Positions 6,057-13,993 of a stretch of 44,171 bases of DNA are shown here, one piece after another. The stretch comes from an uncultured Clostridium sp. (GTDB taxonomy: Bacteria > Bacillota > Clostridia > Lachnospirales > Lachnospiraceae): positions 1-44,171 of the forward strand of contig URFM01000028.1 of assembly GCA_900547035.1 (NCBI GenBank), read 5' to 3'. The position numbers were made by a program, and so were the translations under genes. The notes beneath the pieces were generated by a model. That model was not told the origin of the DNA, made no database searches, and saw nothing but the letters and a program-made list of their open reading frames with translations. How positions within the stretch are numbered: the stretch's first letter is position 1; each line of letters opens with the position of its first letter.

Positions 6057-6365
6057 ATGAGGATTTCTAAACAGAAATGGGAAGCCTTGGAAAAAAGAGT
6101 AGCTGACCTTGAAAGGGAAGTTCAAGGTCAGCGAAGACACTTAGAAGCAGGATTGGCACCACCAATGAATGACGTCATCAGTCTGAGGAGGAATACTTCC
6201 TTTGACAGGAATTACACCAGTAGAAATACCGGCGGAGGAGGCGGTGGCTGGATCGAGTATGATAGATTGACCATTGAGACACTTCGTAACATCAATAGTA
6301 TTTTTTCCGCAATGCGTTCGGTCATTAAAGATGGATACATATCGATTAAAGTCGAATTGAAGTGA
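6057..6365 (+). CDS. Small coiled-coil phage protein
   Basis: The first about 30 residues (KQKWEALEKRVADLEREVQGQ) form a heptad-patterned coiled coil found at the start of small early proteins in Firmicute phages. AAAGGGGGTGAGAGGGG provides the ribosome binding site for the ATG at 6057. From about 6141 the frame runs antisense through the ClpP-like gene and becomes glycine-rich (six consecutive Gly) and atypical, so only the N-terminal part is convincing. It may be a gene extended or truncated by acquisition of the neighbour. Confidence 0.55.
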   Translation: MRISKQKWEALEKRVADLEREVQGQRRHLEAGLAPPMNDVISLRRNTSFDRNYTSRNTGGGGGGWIEYDRLTIETLRNINSIFSAMRSVIKDGYISIKVELK

Positions 6366-6719
6366 CTGAGAATTTTCACTTAAGCGAGAGTAGTCAACTA
6401 TTTGATGTGGGTAGGTCCAATTGAATTGGTGTAAGAGGAAGCGAGATGTTTCAAGGACTTCTCGTTCATCCGCGGCAAGATAGATTATAACTGCGATGGA
6501 TTCTACTGTCCCCACATTAACCATTTTTACAGGAACAGGGAGGCCGCGTAAGAAATTATACGCAGAAAAGCCAGAATTGAGATCGCCACCTTCGCTGGAA
6601 AACATTACGGTAATTTTGTCAGCAAAACGTTCGAACACTGCAGTACAGATTGTATTTCGCAAGTATTCATATGATTTTGGAGTAATAGGACCACAAAAGT
6701 GAAAGATGTGTTCTGCCAT
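6141..6719 (-). CDS. ClpP/SDH-like serine protease
   Basis: The 192-residue protein has the ClpP/crotonase-type layout: HFCGPITPKSYEYLRNTI, the oxyanion segment VMFSSEGGDLNSGFSAYNFLRGL, the probable nucleophile Ser74 in VGTVESIAVIIYLAAD, and the catalytic His97 in RFLLHQFNW. The third residue of the triad is not obvious. The start chosen is the ATG at 6719 behind AAAGGA; the frame is open 34 codons upstream, but that stretch has no ribosome binding site and is not family-like. It is on the minus strand among plus-strand early genes and its last about 75 codons overlap a plus-strand frame. Its target is unknown; regulation of lysogeny or defence is possible. Confidence 0.75.
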   Translation of the reverse strand: MAEHIFHFCGPITPKSYEYLRNTICTAVFERFADKITVMFSSEGGDLNSGFSAYNFLRGLPVPVKMVNVGTVESIAVIIYLAADEREVLETSRFLLHQFNWTYPHQIVDYSRLSENSQSLQFDFNRYVSIFNDRTHCGKNTIDVTKCLNGQSIILDPATASSAGISTGVIPVKGSIPPQTDDVIHWWCQSCF

Positions 6720-6847
6720 GATATTTTCCTTTCTACTATCGTTGTACTTAGCCCTGGCGGGGGCCTGTGAGTACAGTATAAGCCAAGAAAGAATAGGAAA
6801 CAAGTACAACCAGTAACACATACATTCTACCAGAGAGGAGTGAGGAA

Positions 6848-6997
6848 ATGAAACTTCCTGAGATAGTCAATACAGTAGAGATTTCCGGAAAGGTCTATGA
6901 TTTTCAGTCGCTTCCGGAAGAAAAGAAAACAGAAATCAGCTTAGCAATCCAGGATTCGATGATGGCGATTGCCGGGTATAAGAGGGAGACTGCCTGA
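6848..6997 (+). CDS. Small early protein, unknown function
   Basis: A 49-residue protein (MKLPEIVNTVEISGKVYDF onward) starts at the ATG at 6848, preceded by GAGAGGAGTGAGGAA. Acidic and helical, with no recognised motif. It opens a run of small early genes. Coding status rests on the ribosome binding site, tight fit between neighbours and ordinary composition. Confidence 0.6.
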   Translation: MKLPEIVNTVEISGKVYDFQSLPEEKKTEISLAIQDSMMAIAGYKRETA

Positions 6998-7037
6998 GGG
7001 CGGCTCCGGTGGACAAGCATATGAGGGGAGAAAATAA

Positions 7038-7238
7038 ATGGAAAGAGTGGACTTAGTGATTATGAGCAAGAGGAGTTATAGGGGACTTAAAAGAGAAAAC
7101 CAATGGCTCAGGAGAGTAGGAATAGAGATAGCTCATGATAGGCGGTTTTGGGCTTGTACAGCATTTGCGTTAGCTATTCTGCTAACTGTTGCTACCACTT
7201 TGCTGGTGCTAACCTGGTGCGGCGTGATTGTGGTTTGA
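7038..7238 (+). CDS. Small single-pass membrane protein
   Basis: This 66-residue protein has a basic N-terminal half (KRSYRGLKRENQWLRR) and a C-terminal transmembrane helix from about residue 38 (FWACTAFALAILLTVATTLL and on to the end). The positive N-terminus predicts N-in topology. Ribosome binding site GAGGGGAG before the ATG at 7038. Function unknown; candidates are superinfection exclusion or a regulator at the membrane. Confidence 0.65.
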   Translation: MERVDLVIMSKRSYRGLKRENQWLRRVGIEIAHDRRFWACTAFALAILLTVATTLLVLTWCGVIVV

Positions 7239-7255
7239 GAGGAGGAGGGAGAAGC

Positions 7256-7477
7256 ATGAGGACAACAGTAAGAGACTGGCAGAGGGACTGGATCAGGGAT
7301 AACGGACAGACGGATGATTTTGAGGTTGTGCTTTCCGAGGACAGCGGGGAGGAAATCTATTCCGGCAGCTTTAAAAATATCCCGGACAGTGAGCTGGACA
7401 AGGATGTGCTTTATTGGGGACGGGTTGCTGACTCATCGGCTCCGGAGCGGATTGGGGCCTATCGGCTGGTTGTATAG
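7256..7477 (+). CDS. Small conserved-type phage protein, unknown function
   Basis: A 73-residue protein (MRTTVRDWQRDWIRDNGQTD onward) is predicted from the ATG at 7256 with GGAGGAGGGAGAAGC upstream. The frame is open upstream, but without a ribosome binding site. It is acidic in the middle (VVLSEDSGEEIYSGSFKNIP) and ends with a beta-like segment. No family recognised. Confidence 0.65.
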   Translation: MRTTVRDWQRDWIRDNGQTDDFEVVLSEDSGEEIYSGSFKNIPDSELDKDVLYWGRVADSSAPERIGAYRLVV

Positions 7478-7480
7478 GGA

Positions 7481-7693
7481 ATGAGGCGGATTAGGTCTGG
7501 ATGGCCGGATCACTATCCAGACAGTGACTTGAGGATCACAGCGCCGTTCTTTACCATGGCCTGCTGCTGCGGATATCGGGAATGGCGGATTTTTTCAGAC
7601 CCAATCCCGTGTCCAAAGTGCGGGAAGCTAATGAAGCAGCTGTATTCCGTAAAGGAAGGAGATGAGGGCAGTGACCCATCAGGAGAAGATTGA
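7481..7693 (+). CDS. Small zinc-ribbon protein
   Basis: The 70-residue product contains MACCCGYREWRIFSDPIPCPKCGKLM, a Cys-x-Cys ... CPKC arrangement that fits a zinc ribbon. It starts 3 bp after the preceding stop with a weak ATAGGGA ribosome binding site, so translational coupling is likely. Its end overlaps the next start by 32 bases. Confidence 0.6.
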   Translation: MRRIRSGWPDHYPDSDLRITAPFFTMACCCGYREWRIFSDPIPCPKCGKLMKQLYSVKEGDEGSDPSGED

Positions 7694-8258
7694 GGCGCTT
7701 ATGGCAGCGGTCAATGACAATATTGTACTCCCGGAGTGCCAGAAAAAGACCATCAAGGCGGCTCTGGTAGAGGGATTTATCCGGATCCTGTACGCCGAGG
7801 AGGCGGAGGCCAGGGCGAAGCAGCCCTATACATATTTCCCTGTGGAGCTGGGAGCGGATAAGGGCTTTATGATTTGGAACAGCGGAGGATTTGACCCTCA
7901 GGGCAACAGCGGGGAAGCAAGGCTGTGTGTGGGGCTGGATGGCCGGCACACCAAGGTTGTGAGGACTGTCAAAGAACGGAATGGCCGTCACGAGCTGGCA
8001 ATCATTTACCAGGGCTGTTTTATTGCGGATGCATCGGTTTCGGATTCCCTTGCTACCCCGGATATCGTGCTGTACCAGGCGATGAATTTTTGCAGCAGGG
8101 GAAATGGGTATGAGGTCCGCTGCCGGAAGGTATGGGCCAACCATGATCGGACAGAATCGAAACTCAAGGAAGACGTCCTGGAGCGATTTAATAAAGTGAT
8201 TGGCCTTTGCGGTGATATTGCCTGTACGCCGAACCTTTACCGGATGGAGTGGCCATGA
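7662..8258 (+). CDS. Hypothetical early protein
   Basis: The 198-residue product starts at the ATG at 7662 behind AAAGGAAGGAG. The N-terminus is helical (HQEKIEALMAAVNDNIVLPE), the middle beta-rich (TYFPVELGADKGFMIWNSGG; LDGRHTKVVRTVKERNG). No motif I recognise. It precedes the HNHc nuclease, whose start overlaps its stop (ATG of the nuclease at 8255), so the two are translationally coupled and may act together in DNA metabolism. Confidence 0.65.
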   Translation: MRAVTHQEKIEALMAAVNDNIVLPECQKKTIKAALVEGFIRILYAEEAEARAKQPYTYFPVELGADKGFMIWNSGGFDPQGNSGEARLCVGLDGRHTKVVRTVKERNGRHELAIIYQGCFIADASVSDSLATPDIVLYQAMNFCSRGNGYEVRCRKVWANHDRTESKLKEDVLERFNKVIGLCGDIACTPNLYRMEWP

Positions 8259-8905
8259 GGACCCTGTGGACAAGCCTGGTAAGGGCGGAGGACAACCGGC
8301 ATGGCACGGAGATTGTGCTGCAGGTACCCGAACGGATTGGACAGCAGCTGGAGCACCGCAAAATCCGGGAAGTGGAAATCGGCTACGAGGATGGGCGATA
8401 TATTTCCCCGGCCCAGCGCCGGAAGATTTACGCTACGCTGCGGGATATCAGCAACCATACCGGGTATGATCCGGAGTCGGCCAAACAGATCATGAAGATT
8501 GAGCATATGGAACGGACCGGAAGGATGGAATGGTTCAGCCTGTCGGACTGCTCCATGACAACTGCCAGGGAGTTTATCAATACTTTGATGGACTATGCCC
8601 TGAAAGAGGGAATCATCCTGACAGATACCGGCCTGCAGAGGACGGATGACATAGATACTTACCTAATCCAGTGCATTAAGTACCGCCGCTGCTGCATCTG
8701 CGGAAGGAAAGCAGATATCCATCACGTAGATGCAATCGGCATGGGGCGGGACCGGCAGAGGGTAGATGACTCTGAAAATGAAATCATGGCTCTGTGCCGG
8801 GAACACCATACGGCGGCTCATACCCTGGGCCGTGACCGCTTTATGAAAATGTATGCGGTCTACGGGATTGAGAGGCGCCGGGCAGAGGCTTACGGTGCTG
8901 CGTAA
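8255..8905 (+). CDS. Putative HNHc nuclease
   Basis: This 216-residue protein has a long N-terminal region (PERIGQQLEHRKIREVEIGYEDGRYISPAQRRKIYATLRDI) and a C-terminal HNH fold with CCICGRKADIHHVDAIGMGRD, then ALCREHHTAAHTLGRDRF. Cys pairs and the His-His, His-His residues of a ββα-metal site are present. It matches the putative HNHc nuclease of Firmicute phages, usually located in the recombination/replication cluster. The ATG at 8255 overlaps the previous stop; an ATG 6 bases earlier is an alternative. Confidence 0.85.
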   Translation: MRTLWTSLVRAEDNRHGTEIVLQVPERIGQQLEHRKIREVEIGYEDGRYISPAQRRKIYATLRDISNHTGYDPESAKQIMKIEHMERTGRMEWFSLSDCSMTTAREFINTLMDYALKEGIILTDTGLQRTDDIDTYLIQCIKYRRCCICGRKADIHHVDAIGMGRDRQRVDDSENEIMALCREHHTAAHTLGRDRFMKMYAVYGIERRRAEAYGAA

Positions 8906-8930
8906 GGATTGTAGGAAAGGGGGTGATGAA

Positions 8931-9164
8931 GTGGCGATTAGATTTGAGAGCATTGCCGGAGGGGAATTAGCTGAGAAGTTCCAGCTTGCCCTGGCCCAGA
9001 TTGGCCGGAATATTATGGACCCCAATACAGACCCGGAGGCGCCCAGAGGATTGACGATTAACATCAAGTTTAAGCCAAAACTGTCGGGCTCCATTGATGT
9101 GGAGTTTGAGGTGAAGCCCAAGCTGGCCGGTTTTGCAAAAACGGATACATTGTTTTTGATTTGA
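8931..9164 (+). CDS. Small replication-region phage protein
   Basis: The 77-residue product begins at GTG 8931 after AAAGGGGGTGATGAA. The pattern FESIAGGELAEKFQLALAQIGRNIMDPNTDPEAPRGLTINIKFKP resembles the small proteins often labelled replication terminator in clostridial phages, with the diagnostic NIxDPNTD turn. I know the family mainly from annotation and would not assert its function. It sits between the HNHc nuclease and the replication genes. Confidence 0.65.
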   Translation: MAIRFESIAGGELAEKFQLALAQIGRNIMDPNTDPEAPRGLTINIKFKPKLSGSIDVEFEVKPKLAGFAKTDTLFLI

Positions 9165-9191
9165 CAGGATGCCCGGACCGGCAGGATTGAA

Positions 9192-9353
9192 ATGAATGAA
9201 TACGGTAATAACCGGCCATCGGTAACCGCTCTTGACGCGGTGCGGGAGCCGCAGCAGAAGCAGGAGACGGGCCGGGGATTTGACCCGGAGACCGGAGAAA
9301 TCTACGAAAGTCCGCGCAGAGGCCCGATTGATTTGCGGGCTTCGGGACAATAA
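9192..9353 (+). CDS. Small hydrophilic protein, unknown function
   Basis: A 53-residue hydrophilic protein (MNEYGNNRPSVTALDAVREP onward, with GRGFDPETGEIYESPRRGP) is read from the ATG at 9192. The ribosome binding site is weak (CAGGATTGAA). It fills the gap between two well-supported genes and has coding-like composition. No family recognised. Confidence 0.5.
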   Translation: MNEYGNNRPSVTALDAVREPQQKQETGRGFDPETGEIYESPRRGPIDLRASGQ

Positions 9354-9374
9354 ATGAGAGAGAGGATGAGAAAG

Positions 9375-10124
9375 ATGGAAGGATTAAAGGAAGCGTTACA
9401 GTATACGGCTAATTTGGCCAGGGAAAACGAGAAAACCGAGGTGCTGGAGATTTGCGGAAAGACTTATGCCAACCGGAATTTAACCCGGTACGATAAGATT
9501 CTCAAAGCAGAGCCGGTAAGAGCCTCCTCTTTATCGGCGCTGGTGGATTACATAGCGAACCGGTCTGAGGAATTTCCGGATGGAAGAAATATGATTCTGC
9601 ATATCGTGAGCCCCAAGGAAGTGCGCCTGGTATCCGGCCTGGATGTGGAGAGAGGGCGTGAATGCCTGTTTGCGGCAGAGGCAGAGGTCTCTGAATTCCG
9701 CTTTGGAAACTGGTACGACCAGGAACGCTTTATTATCGAGCTGCAGGCAAACTTTGCGGCAAGCCCAGACCGGGAATTACTGCTGAAGGTGGCCGGGAAT
9801 GTAGAACAGAAAAACGACCAGAGCTTTGCGGATGACGGGGTAACTCAGGTGATAACCATGAAGACTGGGGTTGCACAGAAAGGGGATGTGCTTGTCCCGA
9901 ACCCTGTCGTTTTGGTACCATACCGCACTTATCAGGAAGTGGAACAGCCGCCCAGCCAGTTTGTGTTCCGGATTCGCGATAACGGAGAGCCGGCGTTTAT
10001 GCTGCTGGAGGCCCAGAATCAGATCTGGAAGAATGAGGCGGTAGCGAATATCAAGCGTTTCCTGGCGGAAGCGCTGACGGATATGCCGGACGAGATTAGC
10101 GACCGGATTACCATCATCGGTTAA
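9375..10124 (+). CDS. Early phage protein, possibly DUF2303-like
   Basis: A product of 249 residues from the ATG at 9375 (alternatives at 9354 and 9366 lack good spacing to a ribosome binding site). It has SLSALVDYIANRSEEFPDGR near residue 45, IVSPKEVRLVSGL, and the late motif VAQKGDVLVPNPVVLVPYRT followed by FVFRIRDNGEPAFMLLEAQ. The plan recalls YfdQ/DUF2303 phage proteins of the early region, but this is from memory and weak. A role in recombination or replication is suggested only by position. Confidence 0.6.
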   Translation: MEGLKEALQYTANLARENEKTEVLEICGKTYANRNLTRYDKILKAEPVRASSLSALVDYIANRSEEFPDGRNMILHIVSPKEVRLVSGLDVERGRECLFAAEAEVSEFRFGNWYDQERFIIELQANFAASPDRELLLKVAGNVEQKNDQSFADDGVTQVITMKTGVAQKGDVLVPNPVVLVPYRTYQEVEQPPSQFVFRIRDNGEPAFMLLEAQNQIWKNEAVANIKRFLAEALTDMPDEISDRITIIG

Positions 10125-10234
10125 GTGTTTTACCTCCAAGGGCCAGATATGTCACGTTGAATGGCCATTGGTGTGATAGATATGGGGCGACTGATTTGAT
10201 ACTTTCTGACCGCCGCCCCGCTCCTGGTTCTATT

Positions 10235-10333
10235 ACGTTGCTTACGGAAGGGTGCCGAGGCGCTGGCCGTTGGGTGACACGAAAAAAACGTTGCTTGCAG
10301 AAGGGTGCGTAAGGTGCTGTCTGCCAGGTGACA
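10235..10333. repeat. Two tandem imperfect direct repeats of about 45 bp
   Basis: Copies at 10235-10279 and 10288-10333 both start ACGTTGCTT and share GAAGGGTGC and a GGTGACA end; roughly three quarters of positions agree. They lie in the 236-base gap before the replication gene, which otherwise shows no open frame. Some changes between copies keep short stems (GTGC with GCGC or GTGC), so a structured leader RNA is as possible as replication iterons. Confidence 0.55.
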
Positions 10334-10360
10334 ATAAAGGGTAAAAAAGGATATGGATAT

Positions 10361-11233
10361 ATGGCGGGCAAGGCAAAGAAAAAATTGGATTATGCCGGCT
10401 GGTCAGTGGACATATTCGACAATGATACAAAAATCGATAAGCTTCTTGACGCTCATGGCTGGGTAGGCTTTTCAATTTACTTTTACCTTTGCCAGAGGGC
10501 TTTTGGGAGCGAGGGATATTTTTACCGATGGGGCTATGACGATAGTGCATCGACCGCCAGGAAGATGGGCTGCGGCATTGGTTCCGGTACGATCCGCGAG
10601 GTCGTGGGCTACTGCTTGCAAATTGATCTCTTTAATCAAAGGGCGTTTGACAGGTGGGGAGTCTTAACCAGTAGGGGTATCCAGAGGAGCTTCTGGGCGG
10701 TCGCAGCAGATCGCCGGGACAAAACCGTATACAAGGAAATTTGGCTTTTGCAAAAAGAGGAATGCAAAGGTGTGGTTTTTGTACCATTTTTTAGTGATAT
10801 GTCGGCTACAAATGACCATGTGCAGGCTGCAAATGATGATATGTCGGCTACAAATGACACAGTAGTAAAGGAAAGTAAAGGAAAAGAAAGTAGAGTAAAG
10901 GAAAGTAAAGTACATACTTGCGCACAGCCGGAACGGCCGCCTGATGCGCAGGAGATTATAACGTTCCCATTGAATGATAAAACAGAGTATCCAATCTTCG
11001 ATACGGATTTTAAGGAATGGGCGGAATTGTATCCAGCCGTAGATATTATGCAGGAGCTTCGCAAAATGAAGGGATGGCTGGACAGCAACCCTACGAAGCG
11101 AAAAACAATACGGGGTATCCGGCGTTTTATCAATTCCTGGCTTTCCAAGGCTCAGGATCGGCCGCATATCGATAAAACCCAGACAAGCCAGGATCGGATT
11201 AGGGACCGGGTGAGCGCAGTGGATAACTGGTGA
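10361..11233 (+). CDS. DUF4373-type replication initiation protein
   Basis: The 290-residue protein opens with the Lin1244/Lin1753-like DUF4373 N-terminal winged-helix domain (LDYAGWSVDIFDNDTKIDKLLDAHGWVGFSIYFYL; CGIGSGTIREVVGYCLQIDLF). A low-complexity linker follows (about residues 145-190) with the duplicated DMSATND motif and KESK repeats, then a C-terminal domain with FKEWAELYPAVD and MKGWLDSNPTKRKT, as in phage replisome organisers. The linker duplication is a perfect 21-bp repeat at 10796-10816 and 10838-10858. Start chosen at the ATG at 10361 with AAAGGA upstream. It probably melts or marks the origin and recruits the helicase loader encoded next. Confidence 0.75.
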   Translation: MAGKAKKKLDYAGWSVDIFDNDTKIDKLLDAHGWVGFSIYFYLCQRAFGSEGYFYRWGYDDSASTARKMGCGIGSGTIREVVGYCLQIDLFNQRAFDRWGVLTSRGIQRSFWAVAADRRDKTVYKEIWLLQKEECKGVVFVPFFSDMSATNDHVQAANDDMSATNDTVVKESKGKESRVKESKVHTCAQPERPPDAQEIITFPLNDKTEYPIFDTDFKEWAELYPAVDIMQELRKMKGWLDSNPTKRKTIRGIRRFINSWLSKAQDRPHIDKTQTSQDRIRDRVSAVDNW

Positions 11234-11243
11234 GGAGGAGCAA

Positions 11244-11828
11244 ATGGAACGAGAGGAATTTAAGCTGATTGTGAAGGGGATGAAAGCTGTTTACGCACAG
11301 CCAACATTTATCGCGGATGCAGATGCGTTTGACGTGTGGTATGAGCTTCTGAAAGATTTACCGTATCAGGCGGTGAGCCTTGCGGCCAGAACCCATATGG
11401 CAAGGAGCCCGTATCCGCCAACGATTGCGGATTTACGTGGAATCTGCATGGAATCAGCGGATATGGCACAGATGAGCGTTGATGATGCCTGGGGGATGGT
11501 ATTAAAGGCAGTGCGCACCTATGGGTATATGAGAGAGGCGGCGGCCCTTGAAAGCTTTCCGGAGCCATGCAGGACCGTAGTAAAAAATATTGGCTGGCAG
11601 AATATCTGTCAGAGCGAAAACCTGGTTGCGGAGAGAGCGTTCTTCCGGGATTCCTATGGGGCCAAGTCGGCAGCCCGGAAAAAAGAAAATGTTCTTCCGG
11701 AAGAATGCAGAAATCAGAGAAAACAGCTGGATGAACAAATCAAGAAGGCAGCGGCGAGACTGACGTTAGGCGGTGATAAGAATGGTCAGCCGGGAAGAAA
11801 CGGAACTGTTAGCCAGATACAGAGTTGA
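11244..11828 (+). CDS. Helicase loader / G39P-like protein
   Basis: The 194-residue product matches the family of the SPP1 G39P loader and inhibitor of the replicative helicase: EEFKLIVKGMKAVYAQPTFI, FDVWYELLKDLPYQAVSLAARTHMARSPYPPTIADLRGI, followed by a helix (DDAWGMVLKAVRTYGY) and a basic tail. G39P-like proteins bring hexameric helicase to the origin. AGGAGGAGCAA ribosome binding site; it follows the initiation protein by 10 bp. Loading host DnaB is inferred, since no phage helicase is seen here. Confidence 0.8.
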   Translation: MEREEFKLIVKGMKAVYAQPTFIADADAFDVWYELLKDLPYQAVSLAARTHMARSPYPPTIADLRGICMESADMAQMSVDDAWGMVLKAVRTYGYMREAAALESFPEPCRTVVKNIGWQNICQSENLVAERAFFRDSYGAKSAARKKENVLPEECRNQRKQLDEQIKKAAARLTLGGDKNGQPGRNGTVSQIQS

Positions 11829-12048
11829 TGACGGTACGACGAGCCATTATGTCAGAGCGATGAGCAAGGAGCAGATTATCGCACGGAGGGCTTATATGCG
11901 TTCGATTCTTCGTATGAGCGCGTATTGGAGCAAGGCGGATAATCACCGTCTGGACCATATCCGCCTATACAAAATGGGCGAGTATTATGTGGTTGAAGAT
12001 ATGGATTACCGCAATTATGTTTTGACGATTGACAGGAGGCAGACATGA
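11782..12048 (+). CDS. Small basic phage protein
   Basis: The 88-residue protein overlaps the end of the helicase-loader gene by 47 bases and ends 4 bases into the next gene. It is basic, with MSKEQIIARRAYMRSILRMS and a beta-rich end (YKMGEYYVVEDMDYRNYVLTID). Start at the ATG at 11782 with GGCGGTGATAAG upstream. No family recognised. Confidence 0.6.
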   Translation: MVSREETELLARYRVDDGTTSHYVRAMSKEQIIARRAYMRSILRMSAYWSKADNHRLDHIRLYKMGEYYVVEDMDYRNYVLTIDRRQT

Positions 12049-13640
12049 AAGACGAAAAGGAGATGGGACTGGAAGAACCAGTCTTTACCCATCCAAACAA
12101 TATCATGGAACCACCGTCCTATCAGGAGGCAAGGGAATTTATCCGCAGCAGTCTGGTGAATATGGCAAAGAATTTCATTGCCATCGGCTACGCCCTGAAA
12201 TATGTTCGCGACAGACAGCTGTATGAAAACGGCGGGTATGGTTCCATTTGGGAGTTCGCTCAGGAAGAATATGGCTTCAGTAAAAGCACGGCGAGCCGAT
12301 ACATGTCAATGAATGACCGGTTTTCCGAAGGCGGGAATAGTCCGGCGATTCAGGGACGGTATCAGGGATTTAACAAGAGCCAGCTGCAGGAAATGCTGTC
12401 CCTGGATGAGGAACAGCTGGAACGTGTGACGCCGGCGGACCGGGTGGAGGATATCCGGGCAATGAGAAAGCCCAGGGAGATTCCTTACGTGGAACTGCCG
12501 GGCCAGATCAGTATCAGCGATTTCCCCGGGATTGAGCCGGAAGAAGCAGAGGCTTACGAGCAGAGGACCGCTGCGGAAGTGCAGCAGGGAGAAGTGGTCA
12601 CAAAACCGTATACGGTTACACTGTCCCAGCTGGTGGGAGAGGATGAGGCAGAGGAAACTGTTGCGATATCGCAACAGGAGGGGAGCGGCGAAAACAGCGG
12701 AGAGTCCCTGGAAGGTGCGGCCGAAATCGTAGTTGAGCAATTATCCGCATACGGGACACCGAAGCGCGTGTATCCGCCAGATAGTCTGATTGCCGTGGAA
12801 GGGTGTGAGGGAGGCCATGATTGCTTTTCCTGCCCAATGGATTGCCGGATTCGGGGAGCAGAGCAATATTGCCGGGAAGCGCCCATGGGGAATCCGTTCC
12901 CCTGCGAAATTACAAGGGGTGGTTTTTCGAATTTACCGGATACCTGCCAGTTCATTGACCATGCTCGGGCTGCTCACTGTGTAGGCAACGGAGAACCGGA
13001 CCCTTGCTGCAAGAACTGCCAGGAGCCATGCGAATACATATGCGGGCGGGCCATGAAAGCGTTGGACCAGGAAGCTGAGACTCCGGAAGAAGGTCAAGAA
13101 GATGCTGCGATTGCGCAGCAGGAAGAGATGTCGGATATGGACTTGTTACGGAGTATGCTGGAGAAAGAGAAAAGCACCCTGGGAGAGATACTGAAGGTAA
13201 ACAAGGCGGAACCTCACCCGGCTTTGGAAAAGATAATCCGGAAAAAGAAAATTCTGGTGGGGGCATTGGCCGGGACGCTTTGTGACCTGGAGCAATCGGA
13301 GCTTCCGGAAAAGGAGGATATACCTGAGCAGCCGGAGCTTCCGGTGCTGAGAAACAACGACCAGAGAAAGGAATGGTTGAACACCTTCCATGATTGGCCC
13401 ATATGGTTTGAGGTCCCGCAAGCGGCAGAGGTCTATTACCGATATGATTTGCCGGATGGGTGTAGCCTGGTGATCTGCGAATACCATTACTGGCTAGAAT
13501 GGATGATCCACTATGGTGATGATCCAGAACGGACAGGAACGAGGGAATATCTGCTGGCGCCGGGATATCACTATCTGGAGGACTGCAAGAGTAACCGGAC
13601 GACCATGATTGAGAAGCTGAAGGAGATTCAAAAGAAATGA
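12045..13640 (+). CDS. DNA-binding phage/ICE protein with Cys-rich middle domain
   Basis: The 531-residue protein starts with a domain common on mobile elements of Clostridia: AREFIRSSLVNMAKNFIAIGYALKYVRDRQLY, then WEFAQEEYGFSKSTASRYMSMNDRFSEGG, which looks like a helix-turn-helix, then a ParB/HTH-linker-like FNKSQLQEMLSLDEEQLERV. After an acidic linker there is a Cys-rich block (about residues 250-350, with CFSCPMDC, CQFIDHARAAHC, CCKNCQEPCEYIC) likely to bind zinc or iron-sulfur, then helices and an aromatic tail. It may regulate or organise replication DNA. Function not established. Confidence 0.7.
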   Translation: MKDEKEMGLEEPVFTHPNNIMEPPSYQEAREFIRSSLVNMAKNFIAIGYALKYVRDRQLYENGGYGSIWEFAQEEYGFSKSTASRYMSMNDRFSEGGNSPAIQGRYQGFNKSQLQEMLSLDEEQLERVTPADRVEDIRAMRKPREIPYVELPGQISISDFPGIEPEEAEAYEQRTAAEVQQGEVVTKPYTVTLSQLVGEDEAEETVAISQQEGSGENSGESLEGAAEIVVEQLSAYGTPKRVYPPDSLIAVEGCEGGHDCFSCPMDCRIRGAEQYCREAPMGNPFPCEITRGGFSNLPDTCQFIDHARAAHCVGNGEPDPCCKNCQEPCEYICGRAMKALDQEAETPEEGQEDAAIAQQEEMSDMDLLRSMLEKEKSTLGEILKVNKAEPHPALEKIIRKKKILVGALAGTLCDLEQSELPEKEDIPEQPELPVLRNNDQRKEWLNTFHDWPIWFEVPQAAEVYYRYDLPDGCSLVICEYHYWLEWMIHYGDDPERTGTREYLLAPGYHYLEDCKSNRTTMIEKLKEIQKK

Positions 13641-13966
13641 AGAAAAGTAAACGAAAACAGGACTGGCAGGATCCGTTGTTTAATACGGCGATTACGATGG
13701 ATGAGGTTAAGAGGCTGGCAGCGGGGATACAGGTAGGGGATAAAATCAAGTGGGAGGTTTTGTACGGCGATCTCACCATTCAAAAAGGCTACCGTAAAAG
13801 GCCGGTAACCCTGACGGTAACCCGCAAGAGTCGGTATCTTCTGGAGGCAGCGGACGGCAGAGGAAGGATTCACAGCATTCGGTATGCGGAGCTGGCAGAG
13901 GCCCGGCGTAAGGGTCTGGCCAGACTGAAGGAGATGAATAAGAGCGCAAGGAGGGCGGTGGGATGA
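13637..13966 (+). CDS. Small basic beta-rich protein
   Basis: 109 residues, overlapping the previous stop by 4 bases (ATGA), so translationally coupled. A basic N-terminus (KKSKRKQDWQDPLFNTAITMD) precedes a beta-rich core (QVGDKIKWEVLYGDLTIQKGY ... VTLTVTRKSRYLLEAADGRG) that recalls small nucleic-acid-binding barrels. It also travels next to the preceding gene in related elements as I recall. Unknown function. Confidence 0.6.
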   Translation: MKKSKRKQDWQDPLFNTAITMDEVKRLAAGIQVGDKIKWEVLYGDLTIQKGYRKRPVTLTVTRKSRYLLEAADGRGRIHSIRYAELAEARRKGLARLKEMNKSARRAVG

Positions 13967-13993
13967 TAGAAAACGAGAGGATGAGAAAAAATC

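Noticed and set aside
10796..10858. Short perfect direct repeats as a CRISPR-like or iteron array
   Set aside because: Only two copies, in frame within the linker of the replication protein (DMSATND duplicated); simple coding duplication.
12952..13779. 275-residue minus-strand open frame
   Set aside because: Lies wholly antisense to the Cys-rich DNA-binding protein gene and its neighbour; Pro/Ser-rich artefact.
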